Position numbers and translations under genes: made by a program | The notes under the pieces: model-generated | What the model was told of the DNA's origin: nothing | What the model saw: only the letters and a program-made list of their open reading frames with translations | Database searches by the model: none | Part shown: piece by piece, positions 1-5,104 of the stretch | Layout: each line of letters opens with the position of its first letter | Position numbering within the stretch: the first letter of the stretch is position 1 | NCBI GenBank assembly: GCA_002392385.1 | Contig: DGGX01000187.1 | Coordinates: 1 to 5,104 of the forward strand | Direction: 5' to 3' | DNA from: Lachnospiraceae bacterium UBA3863 | Lineage (GTDB): Bacteria; Bacillota; Clostridia; Lachnospirales; Lachnospiraceae | DNA length: 5,104 nucleotides

Positions 1-320
1 TAGCAGCTGGTGGCGCCCAGATGGATGATCCCGCGGGCCTTGGGACACTGCAGGCCATAGGCATAGACATGGCTCATGACATCGTGGCGGACCACCCGTT
101 CCCGCGCCTCAGCCTCTTCATAATTGATATCCTCGGCGTGGGCCCTGAGTTCCGCGATCTGTTCGTCCGTGATGGGAAGGCCCAGCTCCTGCTCGATCTC
201 CGCCAGAGCGATCCAGAGTCTGCGCCAGGTCCTGAATTTCTTGTCCGGGGAGAAGATATACTGCATCTCCCTGCTCGCGTAACGCTCTGAGAGCGGGCTC
301 ACATATCTGTCCTTGCTCAT
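1..320 (-). CDS. purB: Adenylosuccinate lyase, N-terminal 106 residues (3' part off-window)
   Basis: The minus strand from the ATG at 320-318 is open to the left edge, with no stop. Adenylosuccinate lyase cleaves SAICAR to AICAR and adenylosuccinate to AMP, releasing fumarate both times, in cytoplasmic purine synthesis. The translation starts [19 protein letters not shown] and continues with [20 protein letters not shown] (residues 28-47), [12 protein letters not shown] (78-89) and [10 protein letters not shown] (97-106), all typical of this enzyme. His79 and His100 match the two N-terminal active-site histidines of the family (His68 and His89 in Bacillus subtilis PurB, from memory). The fumarase/aspartase-superfamily signature near the C-terminus lies off-window. 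The HLGATSC wording and long N-terminus resemble the animal-type ADSL subgroup more than the shorter B. subtilis type. The start is supported by an AAGG six nt upstream and by homology beginning at once. It follows the unknown operon in the same direction but has its own promoter. Confidence 0.95.
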   Translation of the reverse strand, partial: MSKDRYVSPLSERYASREMQYIFSPDKKFRTWRRLWIALAEIEQELGLPITDEQIAELRAHAEDINYEEAEARERVVRHDVMSHVYAYGLQCPKARGIIHLGATSC

Positions 321-412
321 GTTCCGCCTTTCCCGGGCCCTTAAGCGCCCGCCCAGCCTCTGCCTGTCCCTCTGTTCCCGGCCGGGCACATTCCGCACGT
401 ACCTGACCGGAC
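321..412 (-). other. GC-rich 5' leader of purB
   Basis: If transcription starts about seven nt after the -10 box, purB mRNA has a leader of about 90 nt. It is very G+C-rich and contains a perfect 10-bp palindrome, CCCGGCCGGG, at 377-386 and a GGGCCC at 335-340 just before the ribosome binding site. TCCGGTC near the leader start can pair with GGCCGGG from the palindrome, using two G-U pairs, around a loop of about 20 nt. I recognise no purine riboswitch core, T-box or attenuator with a U-tract, and no match to the Bacillus PurR box. The folding is suggestive only. Confidence 0.35.
324..330 (-). promoter_or_regulatory. Ribosome binding site of purB
   Basis: The minus strand reads AAGGCGG, ending three nt before the ATG at 320; the AAGG core lies six nt from the start. 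It is a one-mismatch version of AAGGAGG and is the only good match near this start. Confidence 0.6.
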
Positions 413-418
413 CCTTAC

Positions 419-446
419 AGTATAAACACAATCCTTCCCGCGTCAA
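419..446 (-). promoter_or_regulatory. Sigma-A-type promoter of purB
   Basis: On the minus strand TTGACG (446-441; five of six matches to TTGACA) is followed after 16 bp by TATACT (424-419; five of six matches to TATAAT). This is the best vegetative promoter in the window, it stands in the only sizeable intergenic gap, and it points at purB about 100 bp away. The AT-rich patch upstream (470-483) could help RNA polymerase binding. The promoter implies that purB is transcribed separately from the upstream three-gene set. Confidence 0.75.
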
Positions 447-469
447 GTAGCGGCGGAACAGAATGCGTT

Positions 470-483
470 AAGGAATATTTCTT
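470..483. repeat. AT-rich 14-bp inverted repeat upstream of the purB promoter
   Basis: AAGGAATATTTCTT is a dyad with seven-base arms and a single mismatched pair (G473/T480). It overlaps the last base of the TPR gene's stop codon and ends 23 bp before the -35 box of purB. In a G+C-rich neighbourhood such an AT-rich symmetric block stands out. It has no loop, so it is not an RNA hairpin or terminator. It could be a regulator site or an UP-like element, or chance. Confidence 0.3.
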
Positions 484-1325
484 CAGTCTATGCCGGCCCT
501 CGACTGCCGGTAGGTGTCCTTGAGCTGCTTTACATGCTCCTCCAGAAGCCGGTCGAAGCTCTTCTGCCTGCCGTCCTGGAGAGCCTTGGCCATACGGCGG
601 ACCTGCCGTCCCCTGGGTCCGGCGGCGTAGATGTGCTCCGCCTCCTCCAGGTCCGCGTCCACGTGCTGCATGAGAGCCTGCAGATCCCGGTTCTGGGCCA
701 GGAAGGCCTGCAGCTCCTCCGGGGCGACGGTCAGCTTCAGGCAGGTCAGGTAGAAGCGGCCGTACTGGGGATTCTGCACCAGCTTCCAGGCCTTGCCAAA
801 ACATACCGCCGCATTCTCGAAGCGGAAGATGTCGGTATAGAGGACGCCCTTCTCCTTCCAGATCCTGGCCCGCAGCTCCTTCTCCGGGGCGGGCAGGTTC
901 TCAAGGACCGTATCCAGCTGCTCCTGAGCCTGGCCGATCCGGCCGCTCCCGGCGCTGAACCTGGCCTCGGCCACCTGCCGCTCAAAGGGCTCCATGCCGT
1001 GGCTCTCGCGGATCTTCTGCAGAATCCGGTCGATCTGGGGCTGGGTGTGGTAGCCTGTGTAGAGGAGGATCACACCGGCGAAATCCGCCAGGCCTCCCTT
1101 GTTCTTCAATAAAGGTCTGAGCTGTCTGGCCAGGTCCCTGAGCCCCAGCTCCTCGTCCAGCCACCGCAGAAGTCCCTCGTCCCTGAGCCTGTCGTCGAGA
1201 AAAGAAGCGCACTGACCGATGGTACAGCAGAGTTCCTCCGCGCTGTACACATTTCTGTCTATGAGAGCCACCCTGTAGGGCTCGCGGGCTATCCGCCCGA
1301 TGGGCAGCAGAACTCTTCCGCTCAT
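483..1325 (-). CDS. TPR-like helical protein of unknown function, third gene of the DUF5717/DUF5716 operon
   Basis: This 280-residue, probably cytoplasmic protein has no signal peptide, membrane segment or catalytic motif that I can see. Residues 18-70 look helical and contain VYSAEELC (26-33), which I recall as a recurring motif of proteins in this operon position in Lachnospiraceae. Residues about 154-187 fit a tetratricopeptide repeat: Trp156, Gly160, Tyr163, Ala173, Phe176 and Ala179 occupy the usual small and aromatic positions. A weaker preceding helix pair lies at about 113-146. The last 50 residues are charged and helical, rich in Lys, Arg and Glu, and may form a short coiled coil. 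TPRs bind proteins, so it is likely the adaptor of a complex with the two upstream products. Start: ATG with GGAGGA five nt upstream. It follows the DUF5716-like gene by 49 nt. Existence is secure; function is unknown. Confidence 0.88.
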   Translation of the reverse strand: MSGRVLLPIGRIAREPYRVALIDRNVYSAEELCCTIGQCASFLDDRLRDEGLLRWLDEELGLRDLARQLRPLLKNKGGLADFAGVILLYTGYHTQPQIDRILQKIRESHGMEPFERQVAEARFSAGSGRIGQAQEQLDTVLENLPAPEKELRARIWKEKGVLYTDIFRFENAAVCFGKAWKLVQNPQYGRFYLTCLKLTVAPEELQAFLAQNRDLQALMQHVDADLEEAEHIYAAGPRGRQVRRMAKALQDGRQKSFDRLLEEHVKQLKDTYRQSRAGID

Positions 1326-1330
1326 TTCTC

Positions 1331-1336
1331 TCCTCC
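1331..1336 (-). promoter_or_regulatory. Ribosome binding site of the TPR gene
   Basis: GGAGGA on the minus strand lies five nt before the ATG at 1325-1323 and fixes this start. The rest of the 49-nt gap shows no promoter or terminator, so the gene is probably co-transcribed with its upstream neighbour. Confidence 0.8.
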
Positions 1337-1374
1337 GAAAACGCCTTCCGGTTCTTCCCGGCTCCGGTTGCCTG

Positions 1375-2646
1375 TCAGATCACCAGCTCCTGCTCCCAGC
1401 GCAGTCCGCCGGAAGGGCTGATCTCCCCGAATCCCAGGTCCTCGATCTGCAGGAAGAGCCTGTCCGGTCCCCGCATGGTCATGTGGATGCGGACCCTGGT
1501 GGTCAGCGGGTCTCTTGCGGGCATGTTCTCCAGGGCCACCTCCAGCTCCTCCGGACTCTCGCCGGTCATGGGGGTCCTCTCCAATGTCAGGGACCGGTTG
1601 TCCGCCAAGAGCAGGTCTTCCGTCACGTCCACCTCATACCAGAGGCGCCCCGCGTCCAGAAGGGCGTGATAGCCCGGCCTGCCGGCTCTCTCCGCCCGGA
1701 TCCCCAGGTTCGACCGCAGCATGTCCTTCTCTAAAAGGAAATAACGCCCGGCCGCCTCCGGCGGATGGACCCTGAAGAGGGCGCCGTAAGCCGCTCCCTT
1801 GCTGTAGAGGTTGTTGCCCAGGAAGGCCCGCCGGCCGGAAGCAGCCAGCTCCTGGGTCATGGGCATCCTGTCCCCGGAGAATCCCTCCCCGATCAGGTAG
1901 ATGCAGCCCACGTCCTCCGCCGCCAGCTCCTCCTCCAGAATACCGGCCAGTTCCTCGTCCCGCAGGGCTGCTGTGTCCGCCTCCAGCTGAAGGTCCTTCT
2001 CCTCCGGTATGCAGACCACCGGCCTTGTGCCGGGGTTGAAGCGCAGGCGCAGCAGATGCAGGGCCCCCTCCTCCGACAGTTCGCACAGAAGGGTGCCGTC
2101 TTTTCTCTGCTGCTCGTTCTGCATCAGCAGGTACTGGTAGAAGGACCGCTGATGATCCTCAAAGGCCACCTCCCGCACGCCGGGCTGCAGTCTTTCCATG
2201 ACCCGCTGCATGATCCGGACCGTCTCCCTGTCCATGCAGGGCGCCGTGAAGATGATGCACTCCGTCTCCTCCGCCGGCACCTCCATCTCCAGGATGGACA
2301 GGCACCTGCGCAGGTAGAGGGCCAGGAGTCCTTCCGGCAGGAACTCCTCCCGTCCCACGGCGACCGGTTCTTCCCTGCGGGCCAGGGCCAGGAGGTCTGT
2401 CAGAAGGAAGCCGCCCTGTCTGGCTCTCTCCAGGGCTTCCTGGCCGAAGCTCCAGCTGCCCGAGTCCGGCTCGCGGCAGAGGGCCAGCGGAATGTTGAAG
2501 ACCGCCTTGCCCGAGACCTGGGAGAAGGTCACCGGGTCCTGGTCCACACGCGCTTTTCTGCCGTTGAGGTAAGAGATCTGGCAGAACTGCTCCTGCAGAT
2601 CGATCCCGACCATATACTTTTTGTCCGGCAGTCTGTCGAATAACAC
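1375..2646 (-). CDS. DUF5716-like protein; divergent Hsp70/actin-fold (ASKHA) protein, probable pseudo-ATPase
   Basis: A 423-residue soluble protein whose wording resembles the DUF5716 family; its role is unknown. I can lay it along Hsp70. VGIDLQEQFCQISYL (13-27) matches the first phosphate loop, usually GIDLGTTNS. GTLLCELSEEGALHLL (184-199) sits where the second, DxGGGTxD, is expected. IIFTAPCMDRETVR (131-144) and VAFEDHQRSFYQYLL (160-174) match the Hsp70 VPAxFxxxxR and NEPxAAAxxYG segments. CIYLIGEGF (248-256) and NLYSKGAAYGAL (279-290) match the adenosine motif and the following VAxGAA helix. Key Gly, Thr and Asp residues of both phosphate loops are absent, so ATP hydrolysis is doubtful. 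Residues from about 300 are strand-rich and end in DLGFGE (403-408), possibly a counterpart of the Hsp70 beta domain. The start is GTG, supported by GGAGG eight nt upstream; an in-frame TAA (2652-2650) excludes the next upstream GTG. The gene lies 40 nt after the DUF5717-like gene. The CDS is secure, the family likely and the fold inferred. Confidence 0.88.
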   Translation of the reverse strand: MLFDRLPDKKYMVGIDLQEQFCQISYLNGRKARVDQDPVTFSQVSGKAVFNIPLALCREPDSGSWSFGQEALERARQGGFLLTDLLALARREEPVAVGREEFLPEGLLALYLRRCLSILEMEVPAEETECIIFTAPCMDRETVRIMQRVMERLQPGVREVAFEDHQRSFYQYLLMQNEQQRKDGTLLCELSEEGALHLLRLRFNPGTRPVVCIPEEKDLQLEADTAALRDEELAGILEEELAAEDVGCIYLIGEGFSGDRMPMTQELAASGRRAFLGNNLYSKGAAYGALFRVHPPEAAGRYFLLEKDMLRSNLGIRAERAGRPGYHALLDAGRLWYEVDVTEDLLLADNRSLTLERTPMTGESPEELEVALENMPARDPLTTRVRIHMTMRGPDRLFLQIEDLGFGEISPSGGLRWEQELVI

Positions 2647-2649
2647 GCC

Positions 2650-2670
2650 TTAAGCCTCCGCAATTATCAC
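2650..2670 (-). other. Possible six-codon mini-ORF in the DUF5717/DUF5716 gap
   Basis: Within the 40-nt gap there is a second ribosome binding site, GGAGGA (2681-2676), followed after five nt by GTG, five sense codons (peptide MIIAEA) and TAA. The mini-ORF covers the ribosome binding site of the DUF5716-like gene and is in the same frame, stopping three nt before its GTG. It could couple or meter translation of the next gene. It is equally likely to be a chance product of G-rich sequence, and too short for coding statistics. Confidence 0.2.
2655..2659 (-). promoter_or_regulatory. Ribosome binding site deciding the GTG start of the DUF5716-like gene
   Basis: GGAGG on the minus strand lies eight nt before the GTG at 2646-2644. 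The next in-frame ATG is codon 12, inside the conserved N-terminal strand (YMVGIDL), and starting there would trim the motif's lead-in. The GTG start is therefore preferred. Confidence 0.75.
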
Positions 2671-2686
2671 CCGCGTCCTCCGGGTC

Positions 2687-5104
2687 TCAGCTCTCCTCAT
2701 GGAAGATCCGTCTGACCAGGATGTCCGTCCGTTCATAGTCCTCGATCTCCGCCAGTGCCTCCCGGCGCTCCCCGCGGGCAGCGGCCCGGGACAGGGCGTC
2801 GATCCGGCCGAAGCGCTCCTGCCGGTCCGCCCGGATCCGGAGATCCCGCTCCAGGGTGCCGCTCTCCACGATGTTGCGGCCCGCCTCATCGTCCGTGATG
2901 AAATAATGGATCTGCTCCCCGTAGAAGAGGAGGAAGGCGCTCACATAGAAGCTGTCATAGACCCTCTTCATCTCCCGGGTGGCAAAAACGTCCCGCCTGC
3001 CGCCCTGTTCCAGGGCGTAGTGGATCCTGATCCTGGCATCGCTTCTGCCCGAGCGGTCGCAGTACTCGGCCACCGTCTCCCCCGCGTAGAGGTCCAGCCG
3101 GCTGTTCATGCCGGAGAAATGGCGGAAGAAGGGGAATAGGATATCCTGCTGCAGGAGCTCTGTCAGCATCTGCCGCACGATCGGCCGGTTCTCGCTCTCA
3201 TGGCTGCCGCCCTCCTCCGCGCAGTCGCGCAGCAGGGCCAGCAGGCAGATATTGGGCAGCTTGTCCCCCGCCCGGACCCTGTCCAGAAGACAGGCGGCGA
3301 TGCGGGGATCCGTTCTCTTCTCCTCCGAGAAGACACGGTGGCAGTAGGCGCTGACCCCCGCCTCGAAGAGGCGCGGATCCTGCCGGTCCAGGCCTTCCTC
3401 CCTGAGCAGATCCAGAAGGTCCGCCTGGCCGGGGATGGTCTCGCCGGTGAAAAGCATCTGTTTCAGGAGCCGGACCGTCAGATCGCCGGTCTCCAGGGAT
3501 CTCTCCCCGCACAGGCTCCGCAGCCTGTCCAGCTCTTCCGATGTGCCGTCCAGGCACCCGCACAGAAGGCTCAGCGCCGCGTCGCGGTCAGGGCTGTCCG
3601 CGTCGGCCCGGGGGTCATTGACCGCCCGCCACAGCATTCTGGGGGCCGGTTCCTCATAGAGGGCCTGGGGCGCCGCGCAGGCGGCCGCCAGGACAGCACC
3701 GGGATCGACGCCGCTGTCTCCGAAGTCCAGCATCCAGTCCATGGCTGCCGACGGGTCGGTGGCGGCCAGGATGCGGACGGCGTCCGCTCTCTCCGCCCCC
3801 GTCAATTCCACGGGGTCGGTCCTGTGCAGGAGCTCCGCCGCCTCCTCTGTCCGTCCCTCTTCCTCATAGAAGCGCAGCAGACCCGTGCGGAGCCTGCGGT
3901 CCGCGGCCGGCGCCAGCTGGCGGCCTTTTCTCTCGTCCAGGTCCAGGAGCCTGGAGCAGGTCCCGGCGTTGGCGGCGGTGACGGAGAATTCCGGCTCCTC
4001 CACGCCGCTCCTGCAGAGCAGGCAGAGAGGGAGCTCCGTCTCCGCGGCGCTCCGGTCGTCCGCCTCTTCCATCATGGCATCCAGCGTATAGGGGACACTG
4101 ATGGCATAGCGGTGCCCCGCGGCATCCTCGAAGAAGAGCCGGTTGTGGGTGCCGTACACAGGCAGTCTGGCCGTGCCGTTATCCAGTCTTCTCTCCTCCT
4201 GGGCGGCATGGGATGTGTAAAGAAGGATGACCTTCAGCATATATATGCGGGTGGTGCGCACCTGCCGCGTGCAGGAGGCCTCCACCAGCCTGGTCCTCTC
4301 CGTGTCGGAGAATCTCTCCCAGGTCAGCTGCCGGAACTCCTCGTCCCTGAGGCAGGCGCTGTAGAGCCGGGCCAGGTCCTCATTGATATGACCGGCCAGA
4401 AGCTCCCTGCGGGTGAACTCCGCCGCCTCCTCCCTGCCGGTTTCCCACAGGGCGGGAAGGGCTTCCCGCTGGTTATAGAGGGACCTGAAGAGGATGGCCC
4501 GGGTCCTGTAGGACAGGGCCCCCATGGAGGGCAGGTCTTTAAGGACCGCTTCGGGGATCTCGCCGCTGTAATCCTCCGGCAGAGACCGCACGTAGCAGTC
4601 GCTCAGTCTGGACAGGCGCAGCCCCTGGGCGATGCCTCTGGCATACCATCCGTTCCAGGCAGAGTCTGTGTTCTCTCCCCGGATCAGCATGCTGCAGAGG
4701 GTCTGCAGGATCCTGTCCTTATATTCGGAAAGGGAAGGCTGTTCCCAGGCGGTGCGGAGGAGCCATGCCAGGTCCGGGGAGAAGCTGCGGCTTCTCTCCG
4801 CCATGACCAGTATGCGCTCCGCCAGCGCGGGCGTCAGCATTCCCCGGGATGTCCCGTAACGGAGCACCTTGAGGGTGAAGGGGTCTCCTTCTGTTCTGGG
4901 CCTGCCGGCCTCCTCCACGCGTCCGGCCAGCTCCGGCAGGTGGGACAGCACCTCCCAGGCCTCCAGATACAGGATCCGGCTCCGGCTGCCCGCCCTGTAG
5001 AGGCGGCGCAGGAAGCTCCATCTGGCGGCGCTGCCGGCGGGATACTCCCCGGACAGCTCCATCATCATAAGACCTATGCGCCAGTCCGCGGGGTCTTTTC
5101 TGTG
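2687..5104 (-). CDS. DUF5717-like large helical-repeat protein, N-terminus off-window
   Basis: The frame is open from the right edge to the TGA at 2689-2687, giving 805 visible residues. The codons before the first ATG (5068) read like family sequence (DPADWRIGL, residues 4-12), so that ATG is internal and the true start lies off-window; full-length relatives run to roughly 1,100 residues or more, from memory. Features by visible residue: RSRILYLEAW (41-50) matches the SPxLYxEA motif I recall from this family; about 90-270 is helical, solenoid-like; about 280-345 is strand-rich and contains LFFEDAAGHRYAISVPY (323-339); about 400-690 is helical again with a TPR-like stretch near 412-430; FLLFYGEQIHYFITDD (724-739) is the C-terminal family motif. 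No signal peptide, membrane segment or enzyme motif is visible. It heads the visible operon and precedes the DUF5716-like gene by 40 nt. Function is unknown; a large cytoplasmic scaffold is my inference. The family call is likely rather than certain. Confidence 0.88.
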   Translation of the reverse strand, partial: HRKDPADWRIGLMMMELSGEYPAGSAARWSFLRRLYRAGSRSRILYLEAWEVLSHLPELAGRVEEAGRPRTEGDPFTLKVLRYGTSRGMLTPALAERILVMAERSRSFSPDLAWLLRTAWEQPSLSEYKDRILQTLCSMLIRGENTDSAWNGWYARGIAQGLRLSRLSDCYVRSLPEDYSGEIPEAVLKDLPSMGALSYRTRAILFRSLYNQREALPALWETGREEAAEFTRRELLAGHINEDLARLYSACLRDEEFRQLTWERFSDTERTRLVEASCTRQVRTTRIYMLKVILLYTSHAAQEERRLDNGTARLPVYGTHNRLFFEDAAGHRYAISVPYTLDAMMEEADDRSAAETELPLCLLCRSGVEEPEFSVTAANAGTCSRLLDLDERKGRQLAPAADRRLRTGLLRFYEEEGRTEEAAELLHRTDPVELTGAERADAVRILAATDPSAAMDWMLDFGDSGVDPGAVLAAACAAPQALYEEPAPRMLWRAVNDPRADADSPDRDAALSLLCGCLDGTSEELDRLRSLCGERSLETGDLTVRLLKQMLFTGETIPGQADLLDLLREEGLDRQDPRLFEAGVSAYCHRVFSEEKRTDPRIAACLLDRVRAGDKLPNICLLALLRDCAEEGGSHESENRPIVRQMLTELLQQDILFPFFRHFSGMNSRLDLYAGETVAEYCDRSGRSDARIRIHYALEQGGRRDVFATREMKRVYDSFYVSAFLLFYGEQIHYFITDDEAGRNIVESGTLERDLRIRADRQERFGRIDALSRAAARGERREALAEIEDYERTDILVRRIFHEES

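Noticed and set aside
21..290. Plus-strand ORF at the left edge
   Set aside because: It is antisense to purB, whose minus-strand translation is unmistakable adenylosuccinate lyase.
331..358. GC-rich inverted bases GGGC/GCCC before purB as a terminator
   Set aside because: The stem is only about four pairs, has no T-run after it and lies directly before the purB ribosome binding site.
415..804. Minus-strand ORF running from inside the TPR gene into the intergenic region
   Set aside because: Its Gly/Pro/Ala/Arg-rich sequence is an alternate-frame reading of the TPR gene, and it would run through the purB promoter.
534..1112. Plus-strand ORF (192 codons) opposite the TPR gene
   Set aside because: Same antisense composition effect, with Leu/Gln/Gly-rich translation and no start signal. 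The minus-strand frame has a strong ribosome binding site and a TPR pattern.
1326..1374. Repeated AACCGGA words in the gap before the TPR gene as a repeat or regulatory site
   Set aside because: Two seven-base near-copies in a short G-rich gap are expected by chance; there is no symmetry or promoter nearby.
1765..2643. Long plus-strand ORF (292 codons) opposite the DUF5716-like gene
   Set aside because: It is an antisense shadow made by G+C-rich codons. Its translation is Leu/Gln/His/Pro-rich with no motif, it has no ribosome binding site, and the minus-strand frame carries recognisable family motifs.
1..5104. CRISPR array, tRNA or rRNA gene, insertion sequence or prophage parts
   Set aside because: No regularly spaced repeats, no cloverleaf or rRNA-like segments, no transposase or integrase motifs and no terminal inverted repeats were seen. 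Base composition and codon use are uniform throughout.

Overview
The window is a G+C-rich stretch (clearly above 60% by eye) in which every supported gene lies on the minus strand, so it reads from right to left. Gene content and protein style suggest a high-GC member of the Clostridia, most likely Lachnospiraceae: a DUF5717-like protein, a DUF5716-like protein and a TPR protein in a row, a combination I associate with that family, followed by a purB of the long type found in clostridia. There is no phage, transposon, CRISPR or RNA-gene signature. I ran no search, so all family names rest on recall of sequence patterns.

Right to left. (1) 5104-2687 is a large DUF5717-like gene whose 5' end lies outside the window; 805 residues are visible and the frame is open to the edge. 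(2) After a 40-nt gap, 2646-1375 is a 423-residue DUF5716-like protein with a GTG start and a good Shine-Dalgarno. It reads like a divergent Hsp70/actin-fold (ASKHA) protein with degenerate phosphate-binding loops. (3) After a 49-nt gap, 1325-483 is a 280-residue helical protein with at least one TPR-like repeat. Short gaps, shared orientation and a Shine-Dalgarno before genes 2 and 3 point to one operon whose promoter is off-window to the right. (4) At 482-321 is a 162-bp intergenic region with a well-formed sigma-A-type promoter (419-446) and a GC-rich leader. (5) 320-1 holds the first 106 codons of purB (adenylosuccinate lyase), which runs off the left edge.

The point of interest is the three-gene set. 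A probable pseudo-ATPase of the Hsp70/actin fold sits between a very large helical-repeat protein and a small TPR protein. None has an enzyme signature, signal peptide or membrane segment in the visible sequence, so a cytoplasmic scaffold, chaperone or regulatory complex is a reasonable inference, but its role is unknown. purB looks like an independent housekeeping neighbour with its own promoter, although no intrinsic terminator separates it from the operon.
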